Program-made: the position numbers and the translations under genes
Shown: positions 17,101 through 23,004 of the stretch, one piece after another
Position numbering within the stretch: the stretch's first letter is position 1
How the letters are laid out: each line of letters begins with the position of its first letter
Source of the DNA: Ewingella sp963519305
GTDB taxonomy: Bacteria > Pseudomonadota > Gammaproteobacteria > Enterobacterales > Enterobacteriaceae
DNA: 64,000 nucleotides
Direction: 5' to 3'
Assembly (NCBI GenBank): GCA_963519305.1
Contig: CAUQMS010000021.1
Coordinates: 1 to 64,000 of the forward strand
Notes under the pieces: model-generated
Told to the model about the DNA's origin: nothing
The model's input: the letters and a program-made list of their open reading frames with translations, nothing else
The model's database searches: none

Positions 17101-18594
17101 AATGACAAATTGCGTCAGCGCCTTGAACATGCTGAAGCGGAACGTACCCGTGCCCGCGACCAGCTGCGTCAGCATCAGGCACAATTTACCCAGTACAGTC
17201 AAGTGCTTGCGTCGCTGAAAAGCTCGTTCGATGCCAAACGCGACATGCTCAAAGAGCTGGGGCAAGAGTTGCAGGATATCGGTGTTCAGGCCGATGCTAA
17301 CGCTGAAGCGCGTGCCAAACTGCGCCGGGATGAACTGCATGCGGCACTGAGCACCAACCGTTCGCGTTGCAACCAGTTGGAAAAACAGATCACCTTCTGC
17401 GAAGCCGAAATGGACAATCTGCAGAAGAAATTACGTAAACTGGAACGTGATTACCATCAGAGCCGCGAACATGTGGTGACAGCAAAAGCCGGCTGGTGTG
17501 CCGTAATGCGACTGGTTAAAGACAACGGCGTTGAGCGCCGGCTGCATCGTCGTGAACTGGCGTATATGGATGGCGATGAACTGCGTTCAATGTCGGATAA
17601 ATCCCTCGGGGCCTTGCGTCTGGCGGTGGCCGATAACGAACATTTGCGTGACGTACTACGCCTGTCCGAAGATCCAAAGCGTCCGGAGCGTAAAATTCAG
17701 TTCTATATCGCGGTATATCAGCATCTGCGCGAACGTATCCGTCAGGATATTATCCGCACGGATGACCCGGTTGAAGCCATCGAACAGATGGAAATTGAAC
17801 TTGGGCGTCTGACCGAAGAATTGACCGCGCGCGAACAGCAACTGGCGCTCAGTTCAAAAAGCGTGGCGAACATTATCCGAAAAACGATTCAGCGCGAGCA
17901 GAACCGTATTCGCCAGCTGAACCAGGGCCTGCAGGCTGTGGCCTTTGGTCAGGTGAAGAGCGTGCGGCTTAACGTCAACGTGCGTGAAGCCCATGCCGGC
18001 TTGCTCGACGTCTTGTCCGAACAGCAGGAACAGCATCAGGATCTGTTCAGCAGCAACCGTCTGACCTTCTCGGAAGCGCTGGCAAAACTGTATCAGCGCT
18101 TGAATCCGCAAATCGATATGGGTCAGCGCACACCGCAAACCATCGGTGAAGAGCTGCTTGATTACCGCAACTATCTGGAGATGGAAGTGGAAGTTAACCG
18201 TGGCTCTGATGGCTGGTTGCGTGCAGAGAGCGGGGCGCTGTCAACCGGTGAAGCTATCGGTACCGGGATGTCGATTCTGGTCATGGTAGTTCAGAGCTGG
18301 GAAGAAGAGTCGAGCCGTATGCGCGGTAAGGACATCTCGCCATGCCGTCTGTTGTTCCTCGATGAAGCCGCGCGTCTGGATGCAAAATCTATCGCCACGC
18401 TGTTCGAACTCTGCGACCGCTTGCAGATGCAACTGATCATCGCCGCACCGGAAAACATCAGTCCTGAGAAAGGCACCACCTATAAACTGGTCCGTAAAGT
18501 GTTCAACAACCACGAACACGTTCACGTCGTCGGTTTACGTGGTTTCGCCGCTGAGCAACCCGCGATTGCCAATGCAGAAGCGGAAAACTCCTGA
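14146..18594 (+). CDS. mukB: Chromosome partition protein MukB (SMC-like ATPase)
   Basis: The 1482-residue protein (E. coli 1486) has Walker A GGNGAGKST at 34-42. Two long coiled-coil arms flank a hinge near residues 650-780, which contains ERFGGVLLSEIYDD and LYGPSRHAIVVPDL. The C-terminal head has the signature SGALSTGEAIGTGMSI and Walker B CRLLFLDEAARLD. MukB dimers extrude DNA loops with MukE and MukF and bind topoisomerase IV through the hinge. It is coupled to mukE by an ATGA overlap. In E. coli the next gene is ldtD; here about 4.4 kb of accessory DNA intervenes. Confidence 0.98.
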   Translation: MIERGKFRSLTLVNWNGFFARTFDLDALVTTLSGGNGAGKSTTMAAFVTALIPDLTLLHFRNTTEAGATSGSRDKGLHGKLRAGVCYSTLDVVNSRHQRVIVGVRLQQVAGRDRKVDIKPFTIQGLPTSIQPTEILTETVGERQARVLSLQELKDSVEAMEGVQFKQFNSITDYHSLMFDLGVIPRRLRTASDRSKFYRLIEASLYGGISSAITRSLRDYLLPENSGVRKAFQDMEAALRENRMTLEAIRVTQSDRDLFKHLISEATSYVAADYMRHANERRIHLDGALVLRNDLLTSRKQLASEQYRHVEMARELAEQSGSQSDLETDYQAASDHLSLVQTAMRQQEKIERYEGDLEELTYRLEEQNEVVAEAGELHAEHEARAEAAELEVDELKSQLADYQQALDVQQTRAIQYQQALHAIERARELCQIPDLTIKNSEEWLETFQSKEQEATDILLMLEQKMSVADAAHSQFENAYQLVVKIAGEVSRSQAWQTARELLRDWSSQQHQAERVEPLRMRLTELEGRLREQQDAERQLQEFCKRTGQDVHPEDLDELQRELDVQIEELSQVVSQAGERRMEMRQELELVQSRIRELTARAPVWLSAQEALSQLSEQSKEPLESSQQVTEHMQQLLETERETTVERDEVSAKKRRIEGQITRLSQPSGAEDSRMIALAERFGGVLLSEIYDDVTIDDAPYFSALYGPSRHAIVVPDLSRIRDQLDGLDDCPEDLYLIEGDPQSFDDSVFAVEEMPGAVLVKSGERQWRYSHFPQVPLFGRAARENRLETLNKERETLSERYANLSFDVQKIQRVHQAFSRFIGSHLAVAFDADPEAEIRTLSGRRGELERALNAHEGSNQQQRQQYEQAKDAYAMLNKLQPRVGLLCDETLIDRVEELREELDEAQHSARFIQQHSASLIKLEPLVAVLQSDPEQHDQLKEDYAQAQHAQRLAKQQAFSLTEVVQRRAHFGYTDSAGMLTENSDLNDKLRQRLEHAEAERTRARDQLRQHQAQFTQYSQVLASLKSSFDAKRDMLKELGQELQDIGVQADANAEARAKLRRDELHAALSTNRSRCNQLEKQITFCEAEMDNLQKKLRKLERDYHQSREHVVTAKAGWCAVMRLVKDNGVERRLHRRELAYMDGDELRSMSDKSLGALRLAVADNEHLRDVLRLSEDPKRPERKIQFYIAVYQHLRERIRQDIIRTDDPVEAIEQMEIELGRLTEELTAREQQLALSSKSVANIIRKTIQREQNRIRQLNQGLQAVAFGQVKSVRLNVNVREAHAGLLDVLSEQQEQHQDLFSSNRLTFSEALAKLYQRLNPQIDMGQRTPQTIGEELLDYRNYLEMEVEVNRGSDGWLRAESGALSTGEAIGTGMSILVMVVQSWEEESSRMRGKDISPCRLLFLDEAARLDAKSIATLFELCDRLQMQLIIAAPENISPEKGTTYKLVRKVFNNHEHVHVVGLRGFAAEQPAIANAEAENS

Positions 18595-18605
18595 TTTTGG
18601 GTTGT

Positions 18606-18738
18606 AAAATCACGCAGTAACATGAAGTAAAAGGACTTACTTCAGTCGATGTCCGCGCGTTGACTACATTGAGACAAATCAGCCCCGCTTGCGGGGCTTT
18701 TTCATGGTCGCAGTAAAGCAAAAAACCGCTTTCGCGGG
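18606..18738 (+). repeat. Direct repeat R1, copy A (double hairpin)
   Basis: About 133 bp immediately after mukB aligns with 19390-19524 at roughly four identical bases in five. Both copies contain GTAAAAGGACTTA-like DNA, a perfectly conserved hairpin (AGCCCCGCTTGCGGGGCT plus T-run) and a second hairpin (AAACCGC-TTTC-GCGGGTTT here). Copy A follows the mukB stop and copy B lies upstream of the toxin-like gene. Both are in the same orientation. Confidence 0.8.
18681..18702 (+). terminator. Intrinsic terminator of the cmoM-mukFEB operon
   Basis: The stem AGCCCCGC / GCGGGGCT with TTTTT directly after it lies 87 bp beyond the mukB stop, inside repeat R1-A. An identical hairpin is found at 19466-19487 in R1-B. 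Confidence 0.85.
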
Positions 18739-18815
18739 TTTCCTCGTCAATACAGATTATTTAGGAAATCACACATCTCATATTGCAGCACTTTGCCATA
18801 CAACCCAATAACGCT

Positions 18816-19223
18816 TTATTTCCAGACTATTGCCATCCCTTCACTCGCAGGCCGAACATTCACAAAACCGAATTTGGCATACAGTTCAGGCACATCGGCT
18901 ATCAGCGAAATGTAAGCGCCTTTGGCAGCGTTACGATCCAGCCAGGCCATGATGGACTCCATTATTTTCCTTCCGAGTCCCTTTCCCTGATGCGCCGGGT
19001 CAACTGCAATATCGACGATTTGGAAAGTCATAATACCGTCGCCGATGATGCGCCCCATCCCGACTGATTTCCCTTCACAGACGATATGCATGCCATAGCA
19101 ACTGGCAGGTAAGGCTTTTATAACTGCTTCAAGCGGGCGAGGGGACATGCCGGAAATTTGGCGTAAATGACAGAAATCATCGGCAGAAGGCACGGTTGGA
19201 ATAAAGCTATATTCGGTAGTCAT
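18816..19223 (-). CDS. GNAT-family N-acetyltransferase
   Basis: This 135-residue protein shows the GNAT acetyl-CoA-binding motif QGKGLGRKIM (about residues 79-88), preceded by the beta-strand TFQIVDIAVDPAHQG. It ends with the typical LYAKFGFVNV segment (motif B). The substrate cannot be predicted. The gene is in the opposite orientation to mukB and ldtD and lies between R1-A and R2-A, so it is cargo of the accessory islet rather than backbone. The ribosome site (AAGATAA) is weak. It looks intact. Confidence 0.85.
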   Translation of the reverse strand: MTTEYSFIPTVPSADDFCHLRQISGMSPRPLEAVIKALPASCYGMHIVCEGKSVGMGRIIGDGIMTFQIVDIAVDPAHQGKGLGRKIMESIMAWLDRNAAKGAYISLIADVPELYAKFGFVNVRPASEGMAIVWK

Positions 19224-19332
19224 AAATTATCTTAGTAATGCAGGGATTTAGAACATTTCTAGCAGATTAGAATAGGTCTATGCAATATAGGCCGATGTAA
19301 GGCATTAACCGAAATCCTCCGGCCTGTTGCCT

Positions 19333-19385
19333 GCCATCGCGCTCAGTCTTTTCGATGGCCTTTGCTTTAGTCGTCCTCGGACGAC
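19333..19385 (+). repeat. Direct repeat R2, copy A (two stem-loops)
   Basis: A GCCATC...GATGGC stem is followed by CTTTGCTTTAGTC and the palindrome GTCGTCCTCGGACGAC. The 37-38 bp core (19349-19385) is nearly identical to 22744-22781. It abuts R1-B with only four bases between. Confidence 0.8.
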
Positions 19386-19389
19386 TATT

Positions 19390-19524
19390 GAAATGACGTA
19401 GTAGTGTGAAATAAAAGGATTTATTCCTATCGGTGTCCACACATTGACCAAATTGAGACAAAATCAGCCCCGCTTGCGGGGCTTTTTCATGGCCGCAATA
19501 AAGCAGAAACCTGCTTTCGCGGGC
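19390..19524 (+). repeat. Direct repeat R1, copy B
   Basis: This is the second copy of the 18606-18738 element, including the conserved terminator hairpin at 19466-19487 and the following stem AAACCTGC-TTTC-GCGGGCTT. It is placed upstream of the toxin-like gene, not after a long operon, so its terminator role here is unclear. Confidence 0.8.
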
Positions 19525-19747
19525 TTGAGAGGTTCGGGTAAACGAGTGGGTCGGCAGGAGGTGATCCGCTTTACTGAGTAAGCGCTGTCTGACCAAACCG
19601 TCGAAATATTGGCGTTTTGGTCACATCAGAAATTTCAATGCTAACCAACTGTTATCACAGCACATGAGATCAATAATTTTGGTTAAGTAAAGAATGGGAA
19701 TATGATGGCTGCTTGATCAACAAACCCCAAGGATTAGCAGGTGCATC
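19525..19747 (+). other. Non-coding leader of the toxin-like gene
   Basis: These 223 bp separate R1-B from the toxin-like reading frame. No gene is supported. The 3' part is AT-rich and may hold the promoter; CAGGTG near 19739 is a possible ribosome site. Confidence 0.4.
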
Positions 19748-20811
19748 ATGTTTACACTCTACCGAGGCCGTGACATCGAACGGGAGCTAAAACCCGAAGA
19801 ATTTTCCTATATCTGTTCACCCCAACACGCTTTAGAACAATCGAAAACACATTACGACCTTGATAACCGGAATTACAGATCCAGTTTCAAGCCGTTTAAT
19901 GTGCCTGAATGATTGTGCTCGCGCCACCCAACGTGGCAACGCGCTCAGGCGGGGTATGCCGACCCTATTTATGTTGAAGTAAAATATGATCTCGAACTAG
20001 GCTGGCTTATTGGGGTTGACCCGTGGGCACAATGGCACAGGTATGACAATCCTTTTCGGGTCGATGAAAATGGCGATTTAGTTTGTGATCGGTCTGATGT
20101 GTATCACGAATGGTATATCCGCCAGGTGATGAATGCTTATGAATACGTCGTCGCCAAAAGAAACGGGGTCAAAGCTGCGCCGACTCAGCGAGAGCAATAC
20201 GGCAACTCTTGTGTTTCACCTGAACAACACGCGCAAACAACGAAAACGCTTAACAGCAAAGCCGCTGGGCGCTTGCTTGCAGCAGGAGGCGTTTACAATG
20301 GCAACATTGCAGATTATGCCAAAACCGCGCAGCAACTCGGTGGGGATGCTCCAGCGGGCTATGATCAGGTATTGAATGAGACTACTGCCGGATCGGCGAT
20401 TGCAATTGTCTCAGCCGCCGCCGGACTGGGGCTTGGGCGGTTAGGTGTAGCAAGTGAAATTGGTCAGTTAGGTAAGCTCGCGCAACCACAAAAGATTGGC
20501 GGTTTCACAATTGAGCAGCTATCCGATAGTGCCAAATTACTGGATAAAGGTGATTTGACCCAAGCTGGGCGTGCTCTTCAAAAACATGGTAATCGTATAG
20601 GTAGTATATTCCCGCCAGTAAAGGGTAATACAGTAGCCATAAACGAGCAGGGACAGGGCATAGTAGACAATATTTTAAATGATGCGGGTAAAACTATTCT
20701 GCAGAACAATACTGGCCGCTTTGGTCAGGTCACTGATATTATCGGGATGGTCGAGGCTTACGCTATGACCTACAAGGGAAGCTAATAGGATTCTTGGAGC
20801 CACCAAAATGA
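19748..20811 (+). pseudogene. Decayed polymorphic-toxin-like gene (nonsense and frameshift)
   Basis: Reading starts at ATG 19748 (MFTLYRGRDIERELKPEEF) and hits an in-frame TGA at 19910-19912. The same frame then stays open to 20785. The downstream part has SGSAIAIVSAAAG-type pre-toxin sequence and a C-terminal module ALQKHGNRIGS...GQGIVDNIL...GRFGQVTD, a pattern I associate with C-terminal toxin domains of Rhs/CdiA-like polymorphic toxins. Near 20740-20750 the frame breaks. Another frame then continues GRGLRYDLQGKLIGFLEPPK and stops at TGA 20809-20811, overlapping the immunity ATG. So the ancestral gene ended in an ATGA overlap. The exact toxin family and activity are not established. The lesions suggest it is inactive. 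Confidence 0.65.
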
Positions 20812-21029
20812 ACAAATTGACCGCACAACTGGCTAGCGTACCGGATAGAGAAAATGTTGTTTACGAAATTTACTCAGGTTCTGTCCAGGTCGCTGAAGTG
20901 TCGAATGAACCTGACATTGGCTTACGAATTGAGATTTTTCCATGTCCAGAACCGAGCAGAATATGGAGTTTCGATTTCAATGAATTCCATGCATTTGTAG
21001 AACAAGCAAAGCGCAATATCGCTGTTTAA
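20808..21029 (+). CDS. Small protein, probable immunity to the adjacent toxin
   Basis: The 73-residue acidic protein (MNKLTAQLASVPDRENVVYE...) is intact, with GGAG eight bases before the ATG. Its start codon overlaps the restored stop codon of the toxin frame in ATGA, the usual coupling of a toxin with its immunity gene. The size and the position directly behind a C-terminal toxin module support an immunity role; this is inference from context plus recalled similarity to small immunity-type proteins. Retention of an intact immunity gene beside a broken toxin is typical of an orphan immunity locus. Confidence 0.65.
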   Translation: MNKLTAQLASVPDRENVVYEIYSGSVQVAEVSNEPDIGLRIEIFPCPEPSRIWSFDFNEFHAFVEQAKRNIAV

Positions 21030-21039
21030 AGTTAACGCG

Positions 21040-21249
21040 ATGACACATTTGATGGAGTTTTCACTATTTGATGTTGTTGTATTAGGCGTTGATATTCCTC
21101 ATGCGGGATTAACTAGGGGCATGACAGGTGCGGTTATTGAAGTTTTTAGATCGCCGACATTAGCTTATGAGGTTGAATTCTGCGATCAACAAGGTCGAAC
21201 AATTGGTTCCTTGGCACTAGCTCCAGAGCAGTTACAACATATAGCCTAA
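21040..21249 (+). CDS. DUF4926-type small protein
   Basis: This 69-residue protein reads FSLFDVVVLGVDIPHAGL, then RGMTGAVIEVF, then YEVEFCDQQGRTIGSL. That is the pattern of DUF4926 proteins, small single-domain proteins often found next to toxin-immunity or toxin-antitoxin genes. Their function is unknown. It lies 10 bp after the immunity-type gene and is probably co-transcribed with it. The ribosome site is weak, and the ATG at 21052 is an alternative start. It appears intact. Confidence 0.7.
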   Translation: MTHLMEFSLFDVVVLGVDIPHAGLTRGMTGAVIEVFRSPTLAYEVEFCDQQGRTIGSLALAPEQLQHIA

Positions 21250-21266
21250 TTAATCGGATAAGATAA

Positions 21267-21295
21267 GGCCACCAGCATATTCAGATGGCCGTTTT
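21267..21295 (+). terminator. Weak intrinsic terminator after the DUF4926 gene
   Basis: A short stem GGCCA / TGGCC with a 14-base loop is followed by GTTTT, 18 bp beyond the stop codon. Confidence 0.4.
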
Positions 21296-21351
21296 CTAGT
21301 CTGGCCCTCATAGCTCATCAACGGTGCCACACGCAGCGTAACTCTACGGAC

Positions 21352-21480
21352 TCATCTTGTTGGGGCGAAACCAGACAGCTGCTCAACGGCATGCTTAGAC
21401 GCAGGAATTAATGCCTGCAACCCCCCTTGCGAGAATGCTATCCCCGCCACGCCTGCTCGCTTTGTATGTCGGTTTTAATG
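21352..21480 (-). pseudogene. Remnant of a coding region, minus strand, unidentified
   Basis: On the minus strand a frame without a start reads TKRAGVAGIAFSQGGLQALI and then ASKHAVEQLSGFAPTR before a stop at 21354-21352. The composition is protein-like, but the frame is short (about 40 codons) and ends near the insertion sequence boundary. It may be the 3' end of a gene cut off by the insertion. No family was recognised. Confidence 0.3.
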
Positions 21481-21518
21481 CAGTTGCATGTTCCTCTCCG
21501 GGTGTAAGTATCCCAGCT

Positions 21519-22370
21519 TTAGTTCCAGGCACTTTTTGAAATTTCCGGTTTCTCAGCCATCAGCCGATATTCTTCCGGCGTCAGATTACTCAGGGATTCA
21601 TGAGGCCGCTCACTGTTGTATTCATTCAACCAGCGCTCCGTTATTTCCCGTGCTTCCTTCAGCGTTCTGAACAGATAAAAATCCAGTATTTCGGTCCGGT
21701 GTGTTCGGTTAAACCGTTCTATAAACACGTTCTGTGTTGGCTTACCCGGCTTGATAAATTCCAGCATCACGCCATGCTCTTCAGCCCATTGTGCCAGTGC
21801 CAGTGATATCAGTTCCAGCCCGTTATCCATCCGCATCTTCAGTGGATATCCACGGTTTGCTACTATTCTGTCTAGCACCCGCACAACCCGCTGCGCCGGG
21901 ATATTCAGGTCAATTTCGATCGCCAGAGCTTCAGGGTTAAAATCATCAACGACGTTGAAAGTCCGAAAACGTCGGCCACATGTCAGCGCGTCGTGCATAA
22001 AATCAATCGACCAACTTTGGTTGAGTGCTTCCGGCGTTGCCAGCGGAGCCGGATTGCGCACCGGCAGGCGTTGTTTACCCTTACGACTGAAAATTCAGTT
22101 TCAACAGACAGTAAATCCGGTGTACGCGCTTGTGGTTCCAGACGTGCCCCTGCCTGCGAAGCACCTGAAAAAGCTTCTTAAATCCGTAGCGGGGATAGCG
22201 TTCAGTCGCCTCGGTCAGCCTCTGGATCACCGGTTCATCACGTCGCGTACCCGGTTGATAACGAACCACCGTCCTGCTCAGCGATAACGTCCTGCATGCC
22301 TGGCGTATGCTCATCGTAAACTGCGTGGTTAGATAGCTAACGAGCTCACGCTTTATCGCTGGTTTTAAAG
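21519..22370 (-). pseudogene. IS3-family transposase OrfB (DDE integrase), frameshifted
   Basis: The N-terminal part, readable from LKPAIKREL through MSIRQACRTLSLSRTVVRY, stops at LLKLNFQS. The rest continues in another frame as VRNPAPLATPEALNQSWSID. Removing one A near 22071-22075 restores NFRRKGKQRLPVRNPAP, so a one-base insertion is the likely lesion. DDE-type residues can be seen: D in SIDFMHDAL, D in RMDNGLEL and E in FIERFNRTHR. The C-terminus NSERPHESLSNLTPEEY is typical of the group. The product is not expected to be functional. Confidence 0.85.
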
Positions 22371-22630
22371 TTTTTTTCGATGACGTCTTTAAGCGCCCGG
22401 CATTCCAGACTCAGATCGGCAAACATCTGCTTCAGACGACGATTCTCGTAGTCAAGATCTTTGATCTTTTTGATATCAGCGGCTTCCATTCCGCCATATT
22501 TCGACTTCCAGTTGTAGTAGCTGGCTTCGGAAATAGCGGCCTCGCGGCAAACATCTTTGACGGTGCGTCCGGCTTCGACAGACTTCAGAACGGCGATGAT
22601 CTGGTGCTCGGTGAATCGGATCTTACGCAT
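22346..22630 (-). CDS. IS3-family OrfA (helix-turn-helix protein)
   Basis: Translation from 22630 (MRKIRFTEHQIIAVLKSVEA) has GAGGAG six bases upstream; a longer frame to 22657 lacks this support. It carries the HTH segment VKDVCREAAISEASYYNWKSKYGG and a heptad-like C-terminal helix LKQMFADLSLECRALKDVI. A run of seven A (minus strand, 22377-22371) marks the place where such elements shift frame into OrfB. In this copy a -1 shift meets a stop, so the run may have lost one A. Confidence 0.8.
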   Translation of the reverse strand: MRKIRFTEHQIIAVLKSVEAGRTVKDVCREAAISEASYYNWKSKYGGMEAADIKKIKDLDYENRRLKQMFADLSLECRALKDVIEKNFKTSDKA

Positions 22631-22734
22631 AGCGATCTCCTCAGGGGATATAATCAATATGTCGGAAGATCTCTAAAAGTGAATGGGCCGTTTTGGTGGG
22701 TTACTTACAAGCTCTCGGTAGCCTAGTAAATACA

Positions 22735-22781
22735 GCCATCTGCTTTTTCGATGGCCTTTGCTTAAGTCGTCCTCGGACGAC
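22735..22781 (+). repeat. Direct repeat R2, copy B
   Basis: GCCATC...GATGGC and then CCTTTGCTTAAGTC with the palindrome GTCGTCCTCGGACGAC match R2-A (core 22744-22781 against 19349-19385). It is followed by AGTTATTTTTTG, so it may also act as a terminator toward ldtD. It lies 25 bp from the insertion sequence end. Confidence 0.8.
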
Positions 22782-23004
22782 AGTTATTTTTTGCGCAAAT
22801 AAACATCACTTATGTTGGGTGAGGTAAGAATCCCACTGACAATGCTTTATTAAACGTCTCTGCTAGCATAGAGTCTTCTCAGCTAGCGGGGCGCTATTGT
22901 GTTGAGATCCCGCGCAAAAATGGAATTCTCTTTTATACTTAAACGATGAGTTGTTTGCTTAAATTCGACCACGGTAATTTGGGCATTGAAACGGGAGGCA
23001 AGGG
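22782..23004 (+). promoter_or_regulatory. ldtD: ldtD upstream region
   Basis: No gene was seen. TATACT near 22937 is a possible -10 element, but no good -35 lies at the right spacing. GGGAGG at 22992-22997 is the ldtD ribosome site. Confidence 0.4.

Larger units (their letters stand above)
21503..22709 (-). mobile_element. IS3-family insertion sequence (IS407-like group), inactivated
   Basis: The boundaries are set by imperfect terminal inverted repeats: TGTAAGTATCCCAG reading inward from 21503 and TGTAAGTAACCCAC reading inward from 22709 on the minus strand. The length is 1207 bp, normal for the group. It encodes OrfA (HTH, leucine-zipper-like) and a DDE transposase OrfB on the minus strand. 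OrfB is frameshifted, so the element should not move by itself. No clear target duplication is visible at the ends. Confidence 0.85.

Noticed and set aside
15109..17340. Long open frames opposite mukB (for example 229 and 331 codons)
   Set aside because: They mirror the strongly biased codons of mukB on the opposite strand, show no family features and no independent ribosome sites.
18503..18721. Minus-strand frame reading through R1-A (HEKAPQAGL...), and its twin at 19267-19596
   Set aside because: The shared residues come only from the repeated hairpin DNA; no coding signal outside it.
19333..19385. tRNA-like fold for R2
   Set aside because: Only two short stem-loops are formed; there is no acceptor stem, anticodon arm or T-loop sequence.
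21751..22287. 178-codon plus-strand frame across the insertion sequence
   Set aside because: It is antisense to the transposase OrfB and has no recognisable domain.
18606..22781. CRISPR array or integron interpretation of the repeats
   Set aside because: Only two copies of each repeat, separated by hundreds to thousands of bases of genes; no regular spacers, no cas genes and no integrase gene in the window.
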